Of a stretch of 64,000 nt of DNA, positions 8,751 through 18,138 are shown in pieces (within the stretch, counting starts at the first letter, position 1; each line of letters begins with the position of its first letter). The notes below the pieces were generated by a model. It was not told where the DNA came from and ran no database searches. It worked only from the letters and a program-made list of their open reading frames with translations. Made by a program: the position numbers and the translations under genes. The stretch comes from a bacterium endosymbiont of Escarpia laminata. GTDB taxonomy: Bacteria; Pseudomonadota; Gammaproteobacteria; Chromatiales; Chromatiaceae. The DNA lies in contig QGON01000063.1 in NCBI GenBank assembly GCA_003660235.1, positions 1 through 64,000 on the forward strand, read 5' to 3'.

Positions 8751-10076
8751 ATGAAACGTTCGTTTCACAGCTTTTATGTACTCTGTCTCGGTGCTGTTTT
8801 CGGGATGGGTTTATTGGTGGCAGGAAGTGTCGCTGCCCAATCGGAGAAGCAGGCAGTCGAGTTGCCGCTACAGGAGCTGCGCACCTTTGCCGACATCTTC
8901 GGCCGCATCAAGGCCAGTTATGTGGAGCCGGTGGAAGACAAGGTTCTGCTGGAGAGTGCAATCCGCGGCATGCTCTCCGATCTTGATCCCCACTCGAGTT
9001 ACCTCAATGAAGAGGAGTACAAAGAGCTGCGGGTCGGCACCAGTGGTGAATTCGGTGGCCTCGGCATAGAGGTGGGTATGGAGGATGGCTTCATCAAGGT
9101 CATCTCTCCCATCGACGATACCCCGGCGCAGCGGGCAGGCGTGCTTGCCGGTGACCTGATTGTGCGGCTGGATGATACGCCGGTGAAGGGGCTCTCCCTG
9201 AACGAGGCAGTCAACATGATGCGCGGCAAGCCCGGTAGCAGTCTTGTTCTGACCATTGCCCGGAAGGGGGTGGAAAAGCCCCTGAAGATCGAGGTGGTGC
9301 GTGCGGTCATCAAGGTGACCAGCGTTAAGAGCCGGCTGCTGGATGAGCGCTTTGCCTATGTACGCATCTCCCAGTTTCAGTCGCATACCACCGACGACAT
9401 GCTGAAGGCAGTACGCAAGCTGGAGGAGTCAGCAAAGGGGGGACTGAAGGGATTGGTACTCGATCTGCGCAATAACCCCGGTGGGGTACTCAATGCGGCG
9501 GTGTCCGTAAGTGATGCCTTTCTGGAAGAGGGCCTGATCGTCTATACCGAAGGCAGGGTAAACGACTCCGCGCTGCGCTTTGAGGCTGCGCCGGACGATG
9601 TGCTCAAGGGCGCGCCCATCGTGGTACTGGTCAATGCCGGTTCAGCGTCGGCCTCGGAAATTGTCGCCGGTGCACTGCAAGACCACCATCGCGCGGTGAT
9701 CATGGGCAAGCAGACATTTGGCAAGGGTTCGGTGCAGACCATCATCCCGATCAATCAACGCTCGGCAGTGAAATTGACCACCGCCCGCTATTTTACCCCT
9801 TCAGGCCGATCTATCCAGGCGGAGGGCATCAAGCCCGACATTGAGCTGGAGGATGTGGAGGTATCCGCGTCGAAAGACAATGGCGTGAAGCCGTTGAAAG
9901 AGGCGGATCTTTCCGGGCATCTGGAAAACGGCAATGGGAAAGCAAAAAAACGGGCAGGGAAGAAAAAGGCCGACAAAGAGAATAAGGGTTCTTTGGCGGC
10001 CCGGGACTACCAGCTTAGCGAAGCGCTCAACCTATTGAAAGGGTTGGTGATACTGCAAAAACGCAAGGCGGGCTGA
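8751..10076 (+). CDS. Carboxy-terminal processing protease, S41 family
   Basis: 441 residues. Periplasmic serine protease: signal sequence (FYVLCLGAVFGMGLLVAGSVAAQ), N-terminal helical cap, PDZ domain (about 85-170, GEFGGLGIEVGMEDGFIKVISP), then the S41 core with the Ser/Lys pair in NAGSASASEIVAG and GKQTFGKGSVQT. The C-terminus has a Lys-rich stretch (KAKKRAGKKKADKENKG) before a last helix. The ATG at 8751 has AGGA eight bases upstream; an earlier in-frame ATG at 8724 would add nine residues before the signal peptide. Same family as CtpA/CtpB; it sits between envC and yibQ, so a role in wall remodelling is likely. Confidence 0.93.
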   Translation: MKRSFHSFYVLCLGAVFGMGLLVAGSVAAQSEKQAVELPLQELRTFADIFGRIKASYVEPVEDKVLLESAIRGMLSDLDPHSSYLNEEEYKELRVGTSGEFGGLGIEVGMEDGFIKVISPIDDTPAQRAGVLAGDLIVRLDDTPVKGLSLNEAVNMMRGKPGSSLVLTIARKGVEKPLKIEVVRAVIKVTSVKSRLLDERFAYVRISQFQSHTTDDMLKAVRKLEESAKGGLKGLVLDLRNNPGGVLNAAVSVSDAFLEEGLIVYTEGRVNDSALRFEAAPDDVLKGAPIVVLVNAGSASASEIVAGALQDHHRAVIMGKQTFGKGSVQTIIPINQRSAVKLTTARYFTPSGRSIQAEGIKPDIELEDVEVSASKDNGVKPLKEADLSGHLENGNGKAKKRAGKKKADKENKGSLAARDYQLSEALNLLKGLVILQKRKAG

Positions 10077-11199
10077 TGAGTGGCCTCCGGCAAACATGTT
10101 CACTCCTGTTGCTGGGTTTTGCCGCCATTCTCGTGCCGGGGGCTCAGGCGGATGACGCAGAGGGGATCGGGAGATCTCCCGCCTATATCGCACTGATCAT
10201 CGATGATATGGGTAACCGGCGTGAAGCCGGTGAGGCAGCACTGGCCCTTCCTGGCGCCATCACTTACTCGTTCCTGCCTCACACCCCGTTTGCCAAGGTG
10301 CAGGCCGCTATCGCCCACGCCACTGAGAGAGAGGTGATGCTTCATCTGCCGATGGAGTCGAACGAAAACTATCCGCTGGGTGCGGGCGGTTTGACGATGG
10401 ACATGGAACGGGATGCATTTGTCCTGACACTCGCTCGCTGCCAGCCATGGAGAGCGAAGCGAAGGCTGGTAGTCCCCGGTAGCCGCGAGGCCGCACTGCT
10501 TACCCGGCGTGCCTTGCGCCAGAGGGGAAGCAAAGTAGGCATCCGAGCGCGGCGTCCAGTCATCGGGAGCTGGCAACGGAGCGGCAACGAGCTTGCGAGG
10601 TTGTCGCGTAGTGCCAGTGACCGGGACGGCCGGGGCACAAACAGGTTGTCGAAGGCCGAGTCGATTTTGGGGACTGGGATGTCCCAAAATCTATCACGAG
10701 GTCGAAGACTCACTTGGAGGACATCGCATCGGTTCCGTATGTGGCCGGCATCAACAACCATATGGGCAGCCGAATGACCCGTGATGTGGAGGCGATGCGT
10801 TGGCTGATGGCAGCGCTCAGAGATTCGGAACTCTTTTTTATCGACAGCCGTACCTCAGACCAGACCCAGGCTGAAGCGGTGGCCAGGGAGAATCTGGTGG
10901 CCGTCACGCGGCGCAACGTCTTTCTCGACAACGAACGGGATCCGGAGGCGATCCGGTTGCAGTTCCAAAACCTGATTCGTCTGGCAAAGAGAGACGGCAG
11001 TGCCGTTGGCATCGGTCATCCGCATCCGGAGACCCTGGAGATTCTGGCGGAGATGTTACCGCTGCTCGAACAGGAGGGGGTGCAGCTTGTGCCGGCCTCG
11101 CATCTGACAAATCAGGAGAGAAGATTATGGCACGCGTCCTCGTCCCCCTCGCCCAAGGCTGTGAAGAACTCGAAGCCGCCACCATCACCGATCTACTGA
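10076..11199 (+). pseudogene. yibQ: yibQ-like divergent polysaccharide deacetylase, interrupted
   Basis: Two pieces of one YibQ (DUF610) protein in different frames. Piece one (10076-10432) starts by overlapping the ctpA stop (TGATGAG), has a signal peptide, and contains YIALIIDDMGNRREAG and EVMLHLPMESN. Piece two (10714-11199) begins LEDIASVPYVAGINNHMGSR and continues through FFIDSRTSDQTQAE and GSAVGIGHPHPET to the end. Removing 10433-10713 (281 bases) joins VLTL directly to LEDIAS and restores a continuous protein of normal layout with the metal-site and NNHMGS motifs. As it stands, translation runs through the insert in the wrong frame and stops at 10777. Probably non-functional unless the insert is removed from the RNA or a separate start is used. 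Confidence 0.8.
10433..10713. mobile_element. 281-bp non-coding insertion in yibQ
   Basis: Foreign to the yibQ frame and without a credible gene. It holds two hairpins: CCAGCC (10441) pairing with GGCTGG (10464), and near the right end GATTTTGGG (10663) pairing with CCCAAAATC (10683). An ACTC repeat lies at both edges (10429 and 10708) and could be a target duplication, although using it does not restore the frame exactly, so the ends are uncertain by a few bases. Looks like a small non-autonomous element (MITE-like). No transposase, and none of the features of a group II intron. Confidence 0.55.
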
Positions 11200-11663
11200 C
11201 CCGTGCCGGGGTGGAAGTGGTGACGGCAGGCCTCGATGACCAACCGGTCAAGGCCTCTAAAGGCTTGACCCTCCTGCCTGATACCACCCTCGACGCCGTT
11301 GTGGACGAGTCGTTCGATATGATCGTCTTGCCCGGCGCAGACTATCTGGATCAGGATCCGCGCATCCACCGTCTGCTGCAGCGTCTTGCCGGGGAGGGAG
11401 GGTACACTGCGGCAATCTGTGCCGCCCCCAAGGTGCTGGCCAGTGCCGGATTGCTGGAGGGCCGTTCCGCCACCAGCTATCCCGGTGTACTGGACGGGAT
11501 GGATCTGCCGGGCGTGGATGTGAACCTGCGGCCGGTGATCGCGGATGGAAAGGTAATCACCTCCCGTGGGCCGGGAACGGCAATGGATTTCGCCCTGGCG
11601 TTGATCGAAGCACTTGAAGGCAAGGCCAAACGGGATGAGGTGGAGGCCGGCCTGGTTCGCTGA
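11127..11663 (+). CDS. DJ-1/PfpI family protein (YajL-like)
   Basis: 178 residues, one complete DJ-1 domain. Begins MARVLVPLAQGCEELEAATI with the conserved Glu, and has the nucleophile-elbow cysteine in AAICAAPKVLASAGLL, followed by SYPGV. Members act as glyoxal/methylglyoxal protectors or oxidative-stress chaperones; which one cannot be told here. Good ribosome-binding site (AGGAG, eight bases before the ATG). The start overlaps the 3' end of the yibQ pseudogene by 73 bases in another frame. Confidence 0.9.
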   Translation: MARVLVPLAQGCEELEAATITDLLTRAGVEVVTAGLDDQPVKASKGLTLLPDTTLDAVVDESFDMIVLPGADYLDQDPRIHRLLQRLAGEGGYTAAICAAPKVLASAGLLEGRSATSYPGVLDGMDLPGVDVNLRPVIADGKVITSRGPGTAMDFALALIEALEGKAKRDEVEAGLVR

Positions 11664-11704
11664 TGCCGGAGGCAGTGCCTCTCGATGGTGGTCTGTGAAG
11701 CGCT

Positions 11705-11781
11705 GTAGGTCGGATTACGATACGCGGCAAGCCAAGCCACAAAACTCAGGTTTGGCACAGTGCGCATCTAACCCGACCTAC
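11705..11781. repeat. GTAGG/CCTAC palindromic repeat, copy 1
   Basis: Bounded by GTAGGTCGGATTAC and GTAACCCGACCTAC-like arms (TAACCCGACCTAC on the right). Sits in the convergent gap between the DJ-1 gene and the dehydratase gene. One of several intergenic copies in this window. Confidence 0.6.
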
Positions 11782-11821
11782 GTCATATTGCGCTGAATAG
11801 TTACAAAGATGTTAGCGGCAG

Positions 11822-13765
11822 CTATTTTTTAAGATAGATGACATCCGCCCCGCTGTTGCGGGACTGTCCGTTCGGTTGGGGGCCGTGCTCCGGCACCAGG
11901 GAGTGCAGCGCCTCGTCCAGTCGCTGGATGTCCATGGATTCACAGGCTTCGGCAACCGTTTTCATGGTCTCATTGAGACCGTCCCAGTCCACCTTGCGGT
12001 GACTTGCCAGAAATACCTTTTCGTGCCGGGTCTTGTCGAGCGCCTCTTTTTCGTGGAACAGCTCCTCGAACAGCTTCTCTCCCGGGCGCAGGCCAATGTA
12101 CTCGATTTCGATATCCTCTCCCGGCTTTTTACCGGAGAGTTGGATCATCTGTTCAGCCAGATAGCTGATCTTTACCGGTTCGCCCATGTCCAACACAAAG
12201 ATCTCACCGCCATCCCCAAGCACCACCGTCTGCATGATCAGCTGGCAGGCCTCCGGGATAGTCATGAAGTAACGCTCCATGCGGGGGTCGGTCACTGTGA
12301 CCGGCCCGCCTGCGGCGATCTGCTTGCGGAAGAGGGGAATCACGCTACCCGCTGAGCCGAGCACGTTACCGAAACGGGTGGTGATAAACCGGGTGTTGGA
12401 GTGTGCATTGAGATTTTGGCAGAAAATCTCCGCCGCGCGCTTGCTGGCGCCCATGATGTTGGCCGGGTTGACCGCCTTGTCGGTAGAGACCAGCACGAAG
12501 ACGCTGCTGTCAAACTGGTTTGCCGCTTCAGCGACATTACGGGTGCCGAGCACATTATTCCGCATCGCCTGACGAAGCTGGGGTTCCAGCATGGGAACGT
12601 GTTTGTAGGCGGCTGCGTGGAAGATGACATCCGGGTGGTGCCGGGTGAAAACATCATCGACATAGGGACGGTCGGTGACGTCGCCAAGGTGGCACTCCAG
12701 TTCCAGATCGGGAAAAGCCTTCTGCAGTTCCATCTCGATGGAGTAGAGATTGAATTCACTCTGCTCCAGGAGCACCAGCCGTGTTGGTTTTAGCCGGGCC
12801 AGTTGACGGCAGAGCTCCGAGCCGATGGAGCCGCCGCCGCCGGTGATCAACACGGTTTTATTCGACAGGGCCTGCTCGATGGCTGGCCAGTCAAGCGAGA
12901 CCGGTTCGCGTCCCAGCAGATCCTCGATGGAGACCTCACGGAGGTCGTTGATGCGCACATTGCCGGACATCAGATCGTTGAGTTGCGGTACCGCCTGGAA
13001 GGGTATGTGGGCCTGTTCACAAAACTCGACCACCCTGCGCATTTGTGAGGAAGTGGCCGACGGCAGGGCGAGCATGATGATGTCGATTTCGTATTGCTCG
13101 GTTAATGCCGGTATGGCGTCACAGCCACCGGCGACGGGTATGCCGTGGATGTCCCGTCCCTGGTGCCGCGGGTTGTCGTCCGCAAATGCCATGGGCTGAA
13201 AGGCGTCGTGGCGGTTGCGCAGAATATCCCTGGCCAGCATCTCCCCCGCCTTTCCGGCACCAACGATGAGTACACGTTGACCGGAAGAGAGATAGAGCCG
13301 GTTGTCCTTCAGCCAGCGGTAGATCATTCTTGGGCCACTGAGCAGCAGCAATAGTAGAAGGGTGTAGATGACGGGAACGGAGCGGGGTATCTCCTCTGCC
13401 CGGGTGATCACAAAGAGCAGGGCCATACCGATGGCGCTGCCAACCGCAACCGCTTTGAGGATTCTGAGAAGATCGGGCAGAGAGGCAAAACGCCAGATTC
13501 CCCGGTAGAGGCCGAAAGCGATAAATGCGCCAAGCTGTACCGGGAGAATGATGAGCAGGGCCTTTAAGCCCTCATCGAAAAATTCAACCGGCAGTACGCC
13601 AAGGTTGTACCTCAGCCAGAATGCAAGCGTCCAGGCGATGGGCACCATCAGCGTGTCGTGAATCAGAGCCGTGCCCTGGGACTGGAATCGAGCAGGGATG
13701 ATGTTTTTTCGCATGTCCTTGTCTGGCGCTTCTCTTTGTTGAGGAGTGATTCTATCATGGTCCAT
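11822..13765 (-). CDS. Membrane nucleoside-diphosphate-sugar 4,6-dehydratase (WbpM/CapD family)
   Basis: 647 residues. N-terminal membrane helices (from about residue 30, HDTLMVPIAWTLAFWLRY) and a CoA-binding-like Rossmann domain (VLIVGAGKAGEMLARDIL), then the catalytic SDR domain (VLITGGGGSIGSELCRQLA). Active-site segment STDKAVNPANIMGASKRAAE has Met in place of the usual SDR Tyr, as in WbpM. Removes water from C4/C6 of a UDP-HexNAc to give the 4-keto-6-deoxy sugar, the substrate for an aminotransferase such as the one at 16201. The start at 13765 has AGGGA upstream; the further ATG at 13801 would overlap the divergent gene's start. Divergently transcribed from the rest of the left sugar genes. 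Confidence 0.92.
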   Translation of the reverse strand: MDHDRITPQQREAPDKDMRKNIIPARFQSQGTALIHDTLMVPIAWTLAFWLRYNLGVLPVEFFDEGLKALLIILPVQLGAFIAFGLYRGIWRFASLPDLLRILKAVAVGSAIGMALLFVITRAEEIPRSVPVIYTLLLLLLLSGPRMIYRWLKDNRLYLSSGQRVLIVGAGKAGEMLARDILRNRHDAFQPMAFADDNPRHQGRDIHGIPVAGGCDAIPALTEQYEIDIIMLALPSATSSQMRRVVEFCEQAHIPFQAVPQLNDLMSGNVRINDLREVSIEDLLGREPVSLDWPAIEQALSNKTVLITGGGGSIGSELCRQLARLKPTRLVLLEQSEFNLYSIEMELQKAFPDLELECHLGDVTDRPYVDDVFTRHHPDVIFHAAAYKHVPMLEPQLRQAMRNNVLGTRNVAEAANQFDSSVFVLVSTDKAVNPANIMGASKRAAEIFCQNLNAHSNTRFITTRFGNVLGSAGSVIPLFRKQIAAGGPVTVTDPRMERYFMTIPEACQLIMQTVVLGDGGEIFVLDMGEPVKISYLAEQMIQLSGKKPGEDIEIEYIGLRPGEKLFEELFHEKEALDKTRHEKVFLASHRKVDWDGLNETMKTVAEACESMDIQRLDEALHSLVPEHGPQPNGQSRNSGADVIYLKK

Positions 13766-13799
13766 TTCGCGATCCCTACCAGGAGTATTTGAACGAATC

Positions 13800-15014
13800 A
13801 TGATGACTTGGCGTCAATGGCAGCAGCGATTTGATCTGGCTGCCCGGGGCATGGCGGTGTTCGCCGCCTTTAGTGTGCCGTTGCCGACCGCCTGGCTCAC
13901 AGTCGCGATGGGTCTGCTGCTGATCTTCTGGCTGCTGGGTGGCGGATACAGCAACAAATGGCGGAGGATGCGGGAAAATCCACTGACTCGCTGGCCGCTC
14001 CTTCTGCTGCTGGCTTTTGCTCTGGGGCTGCTCTACAGCAGTGCCGGGATGGACGAGGCGCTGGACAAATCGGGCAAGTATCTCAAACTGCTCTATATCC
14101 CCCTGTTGATTTCGCTACTCGACAGCCGCCTTTGGCAAACGCGTGCGGCCAACGCCTTTCTGTTGGCGATGCTGCTTACCCTGGTCGTTTCTTGGGGCAT
14201 GTATGCCGGTCTGATTCCCCATGCTACAGAGGTGTTCCCTAACACAGTGTTCAGAGGGCGTATTGCACAGAATTTCTTTATGGCCTTCACCGTCTACCTG
14301 CTGTTTGACCGATTTATGCAGGATAGCGGTCGTTGGCGCTGGCTTTGGGGTTTGTTGTCTGGTCTGGCGCTGATCAATGTGCTGCTGCTGGTGGGTGGGC
14401 GCACCGGCCAACTGGTTCTGCTGCTGCTGATCCTGTTGGCCGCCGTACAATATCTGAACTGGCGTGGCCTGCTTGCGGGAGGGCTGGTTATTGTGTTGAT
14501 CAGTCTGTTCTCCTACCAATTTTCGGAGAACTTCAGCAGCCGGGTCGATCTGACTTTGCAGCAATTGGATGCGTTCAATGATGGTGTTCGGAATCGTTGG
14601 AAGGTGGGGCCTCGTCTGGAGATGTACAGTAACTCATTGGAGCTGATCGGTCGTCATCCACTGGTAGGCACGGGCAGTGGTAGCTTTGCTATTGAGTACA
14701 ACAAACTGGCACGACAAAAGGGGTTAGCACTGATGTCCGCCAATCCCCACAATGAATATATGAATATCGTCGTGCAGTTGGGGCTGGTGGGTCTGTTGCT
14801 CTTCCTGCTGTTGCTTTACAATCACTGGCGACTCTCCGCACAGGTTGATCCACGCTTCCGTGGTCCCTCCCAGGCCCTGGTGGTGGCGATGGCTGTGGGC
14901 TGTCTCTTCAACTCCTTCCTGATGGACAGGGGGGAAGGCAGCTTCTATGTCGTTCTGACGGCGGTTTATCTGGCTGGCCTCAGCCACGCCCGTCTGCGGG
15001 AGAGGGGAGGTTGA
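13800..15014 (+). CDS. O-antigen ligase/polymerase family membrane protein
   Basis: 404 residues with about ten hydrophobic helices. The large periplasmic loop and family signature lie at GRHPLVGTGSGSFAIEYN followed by NPHNEYMNIVVQLGLVGLLLF, typical of the Wzy_C/WaaL superfamily. It either ligates O-antigen to lipid A-core or polymerises repeat units; the superfamily does not separate these by sequence alone. The other polymerase candidate in the locus (32321-33031) looks short, so this protein's role matters. The double ATG at 13800/13803 makes the exact start uncertain by one codon. Confidence 0.85.
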   Translation: MMTWRQWQQRFDLAARGMAVFAAFSVPLPTAWLTVAMGLLLIFWLLGGGYSNKWRRMRENPLTRWPLLLLLAFALGLLYSSAGMDEALDKSGKYLKLLYIPLLISLLDSRLWQTRAANAFLLAMLLTLVVSWGMYAGLIPHATEVFPNTVFRGRIAQNFFMAFTVYLLFDRFMQDSGRWRWLWGLLSGLALINVLLLVGGRTGQLVLLLLILLAAVQYLNWRGLLAGGLVIVLISLFSYQFSENFSSRVDLTLQQLDAFNDGVRNRWKVGPRLEMYSNSLELIGRHPLVGTGSGSFAIEYNKLARQKGLALMSANPHNEYMNIVVQLGLVGLLLFLLLLYNHWRLSAQVDPRFRGPSQALVVAMAVGCLFNSFLMDRGEGSFYVVLTAVYLAGLSHARLRERGG

Positions 15015-15041
15015 TGACTACCCACTGGGCGTGTAATCCAG

Positions 15042-16112
15042 ATGTCTAGACTCTTTGTTGCAGTCTCCGCCCACGGTTATGGACATCTCTCACAGATCGC
15101 GCCGGTGATCAACAGCCTGCGCCGCGATCTACCCGGCCTTCAGGTGGTGATTCAGGGTGATCTTCCGACGGAATTTATCCGCAGCAGAATAGACGGGCCC
15201 TTCGAATTGCTTGCCGAGGCCTGTGATGTGGGCATGGTGATGGAAAATCCATTGACTGCCAACTGGCAGGCCACCCATGAAGCCTATCGGCTTTTTCATC
15301 AGGATTCCGCTGAAAGACTGAAGCGGCAACGGGCCTTGCTGGCGTCGGTGGCGCCGGATCTTCTGCTCGCCGATGTGCCTTGGTTACCTCTGGTTGCGGC
15401 AAAGGATCTGGGCATCCCTGCGGTGGGACTCTGCTCACTGACCTGGTTTGATATCCTCCATGAAGGTCCAGTGGCGAGCACACCCCTGGAAGATTGCCTG
15501 CGGGATATAAAGCAGGCCTATCAGCTGGCTGACCTGTTTTTGCGGCCTGCGCCTTCGATGCCGATGGCGTGGTTGCCCAACAGCCATCCGATAGGTCCGT
15601 TGGCAATCCGGGGCAAGCCGCACCGCGAAGAACTTATCGCGCGTCTCGGCCTGCCCAGGGAGAGTCGTATCGGCCTATTGCAGTTTGGGGGCGTGAGCGG
15701 AACGGTTGCTGCGGATGCGCTTCCCCTGCTTGATGGACTGGTCTGGCTGGTGCCGGAGATTATTGAGGCGGAACGTTGCGATTTTTTTACCCCACCCGAG
15801 GGGATTGCATTCATCGATCTGATGGCATCCTGCGACCTGATGATCACCAAGCCGGGTTACAATAGCTTTACTGAGGCGGCGGCGAATGGTTTACCATTGC
15901 TCTCGGCGGCCAGAAATGAGTGGCCGGAGAGCCGTTGGTTGGTTGACTGGGTGGCTGAGCGGATTCCGTTCAGGCAATTGACCCAGGCAGAGTGGCGGCC
16001 GAAACCACTGAAATCGGCGATTGAGTCGATGTTGGATGCGCCAAGACCAGAACTCACTCCGGCAACCGGGGTGGAGGATGCGCTTGCCCTGTTACGGCCC
16101 TGGTTTAGCTAA
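15042..16112 (+). CDS. GT-B glycosyltransferase, MurG/GT28-like
   Basis: 356 residues. The N-terminal acceptor domain opens with AVSAHGYGHLSQIAPVINSL, the GxGH loop seen in MurG-like and undecaprenyl-linked transferases. The C-terminal donor domain has LMITKPGYNSFTEAAANGLPLL, a match to the nucleotide-sugar binding KPG-x-E-A motif. No membrane helix is obvious; likely peripheral on the inner membrane. 27 bases after the O-antigen ligase gene and before an aminotransferase gene, so presumably adds a sugar to the same polymer. Donor and acceptor are not predictable. Confidence 0.72.
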   Translation: MSRLFVAVSAHGYGHLSQIAPVINSLRRDLPGLQVVIQGDLPTEFIRSRIDGPFELLAEACDVGMVMENPLTANWQATHEAYRLFHQDSAERLKRQRALLASVAPDLLLADVPWLPLVAAKDLGIPAVGLCSLTWFDILHEGPVASTPLEDCLRDIKQAYQLADLFLRPAPSMPMAWLPNSHPIGPLAIRGKPHREELIARLGLPRESRIGLLQFGGVSGTVAADALPLLDGLVWLVPEIIEAERCDFFTPPEGIAFIDLMASCDLMITKPGYNSFTEAAANGLPLLSAARNEWPESRWLVDWVAERIPFRQLTQAEWRPKPLKSAIESMLDAPRPELTPATGVEDALALLRPWFS

Positions 16113-16200
16113 TGGGTTGAACGGGAAATGACAATCAGCCAGCGCTTGCTTAATATGGCGCCACTTTTTTCGTGCCCACCCAAAAACAGGTTTTGATTGG

Positions 16201-17373
16201 ATGAACAGAGACGATTTCCTGCCTTTTGCTCTGCCCAGCGTCAGTGAAGATGAGATCAAGGAGGTGGTGGACACCCTGCGTTCCGGCTGGTGGTCCACGG
16301 GTGCCAAGACGAAAAGATTCGAAGCCGATTTCGCAAAATTTGTCGGCGCCCGCCACGCTATCGCGGTCAACTCAGCTACAGCCGGTCTACACCTTTCCCT
16401 GGAGGCGATCAATATAGGCCCGGGCGATAAGGTGATAACCACCACCTTTACCTTTACCGCCACAGCGGAAGTGATCCGCTATCTGGGAGCAGATCCGCTG
16501 TTTGTCGATATCGACCCACAGACCCTCAATATCTCGGTGGATCAGGTGGAAGATGCCTTGAAGAACCACCCGGAGGCGAAGGCGATAATGCCGGTCCACT
16601 TTGCCGGTCAGGCCTGCGAGATGGATGAACTGCTGGCGTTGGCGGAGCAGTATGGCGTCAGACTGGTAGAGGATGCAGCCCATGCACTGCCGGCGACCTA
16701 TAAGGGTCGCCAGATCGGTACCCTGGGGGATGCCACGGTCTATAGTTTCTACGTGACCAAGGCCATAGCCACCGGTGAAGGCGGCATGGTGGTGACCGAC
16801 GACGATGCCATCGCCGAACGGGTGCGGGTGATGCGCCTGCACGGTATCAGCAGGGATGTCTTCGACCGTTATTCCTCTGATAAACCCGCCTGGTATTACG
16901 AAGTGATTGCGCCCGGTTATAAATACAACATGACCGATATCGCCGCCTCTTTGGGTCTGCATCAGCTGAAGCGGGCCGAGGCCTTCCGTCAGCGGCGTGA
17001 ACGGATGGCGCAGCGTTATGATGTCGCCTTTGCCGACCTGCCGGTGCGGTTGCCGTTTGTTAAACGCCCCGACGATCTCCACGCCTGGCACCTCTATGTG
17101 CTGCGTTTGCAGATGGGGGAGCTGACCATCGACCGTGACCGCTTTATCGAACTGATGGCCGAGCGGGGCATAGGCACCAGCGTGCATTTTATCCCGCTCC
17201 ATCGCCACCCCTACTGGCGCGATACTTACCAGCTCGATGCCGCCGACTTTCCCGTCGCAGAACAGGTCTTTACCGAATGCGTCAGCCTGCCCCTATTTCC
17301 TGCTATGAGTGATACTGACCAGCAGCGGGTGATCGAGGCGGCAACGGCCATTCTGCAGGACGCCTGCCGGTGA
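16201..17373 (+). CDS. DegT/DnrJ/EryC1 family sugar aminotransferase
   Basis: 390 residues. PLP-dependent enzyme that aminates a keto-sugar nucleotide. PLP-binding Lys187 lies in [15 protein letters not shown] and the Asp that holds the PLP ring nitrogen is D158 in [14 protein letters not shown]-terminal substrate segment [17 protein letters not shown] is typical. With the 4,6-dehydratase at 11822 upstream and the initiating transferase directly downstream (GTGA overlap), the likely product is a 4-amino-4,6-dideoxy-HexNAc. No acetyltransferase for that sugar is adjacent. Confidence 0.9.
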   Translation: MNRDDFLPFALPSVSEDEIKEVVDTLRSGWWSTGAKTKRFEADFAKFVGARHAIAVNSATAGLHLSLEAINIGPGDKVITTTFTFTATAEVIRYLGADPLFVDIDPQTLNISVDQVEDALKNHPEAKAIMPVHFAGQACEMDELLALAEQYGVRLVEDAAHALPATYKGRQIGTLGDATVYSFYVTKAIATGEGGMVVTDDDAIAERVRVMRLHGISRDVFDRYSSDKPAWYYEVIAPGYKYNMTDIAASLGLHQLKRAEAFRQRRERMAQRYDVAFADLPVRLPFVKRPDDLHAWHLYVLRLQMGELTIDRDRFIELMAERGIGTSVHFIPLHRHPYWRDTYQLDAADFPVAEQVFTECVSLPLFPAMSDTDQQRVIEAATAILQDACR

Positions 17374-17969
17374 TCGCCAAGCGCCTCTTCGATCTGTTAC
17401 TGACCCTGCCGGGGCTGTTGTTGTTGCTGCCGCTGATGGCAGTGATCGCACTTTGGGTGCGGCTCGACAGTCCAGGACCGGTGCTGTTTCGCCAGCAGCG
17501 GGTGGGGCGCGGTGGTGTCTCTTTCGCACTGTTGAAATTCCGCAGTATGCGGGTCGATGCCGAGAAGCTGGGACCGAAGGTGACCGTGGGGGCCGACCCG
17601 CGCATCACCCACAGCGGGCAGTTTCTGCGCAAGTCGAAGCTGGATGAACTGCCCCAGCTCTTCAATGTGGTGATGGGGCAGATGAGTCTGGTGGGGCCGC
17701 GCCCCGAGGTGCCGGAGTATGTGGCCCACTACCCGGCAGAGATCCACGATAAGGTGCTCTCGGTACCCCCGGGCATTACCGATCTTGCGTCCATTGAGTT
17801 CCGTAATGAGAACGCCATGCTGGAGGGGGCGGACGATCCGGTTGCCACCTACCTCAACGAGATTATGCCGATCAAGCTCGGCTACTATGTCTCTTACGTG
17901 GAGCAGCGCAGTTTGTGGCTCGATGCGAAGATCATCCTGCGGACGTTTTGGGCGGTGGTGGCTGGGTGA
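17370..17969 (+). CDS. Initiating sugar-1-phosphate transferase (PglC-type)
   Basis: 199 residues, the short monotopic type: one re-entrant hydrophobic helix ([25 protein letters not shown]) followed by the catalytic domain. Motifs [22 protein letters not shown], the [13 protein letters not shown] active-site segment and [10 protein letters not shown]. Transfers the first sugar phosphate to undecaprenyl phosphate at the inner membrane, starting the repeat unit. GTG start overlaps the stop of the aminotransferase gene by four bases, so the two are translationally coupled. Functional counterpart of WbpL, but of the PglC class. Confidence 0.93.
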   Translation: MIAKRLFDLLLTLPGLLLLLPLMAVIALWVRLDSPGPVLFRQQRVGRGGVSFALLKFRSMRVDAEKLGPKVTVGADPRITHSGQFLRKSKLDELPQLFNVVMGQMSLVGPRPEVPEYVAHYPAEIHDKVLSVPPGITDLASIEFRNENAMLEGADDPVATYLNEIMPIKLGYYVSYVEQRSLWLDAKIILRTFWAVVAG

Positions 17970-18138
17970 AGGGGGCGGGCGCGGCCTGGCTGGGTGGGCT
18001 GGTGGCCCGATTCCGCCTCGTTTGACGGGTGCCGGCTGCGAAGGGGATAATCGATGAGTTTTACTGGGTGAGGGAGTGCCAGATCCAGTCGATCGGATGT
18101 GGCGAGAAATCGATCAATCACAGGTGAATAGACGGATT

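Noticed and set aside
10433-10713. Group II intron in yibQ
   Set aside because: Too short, no reverse transcriptase and no recognisable domain V; small mobile element preferred.
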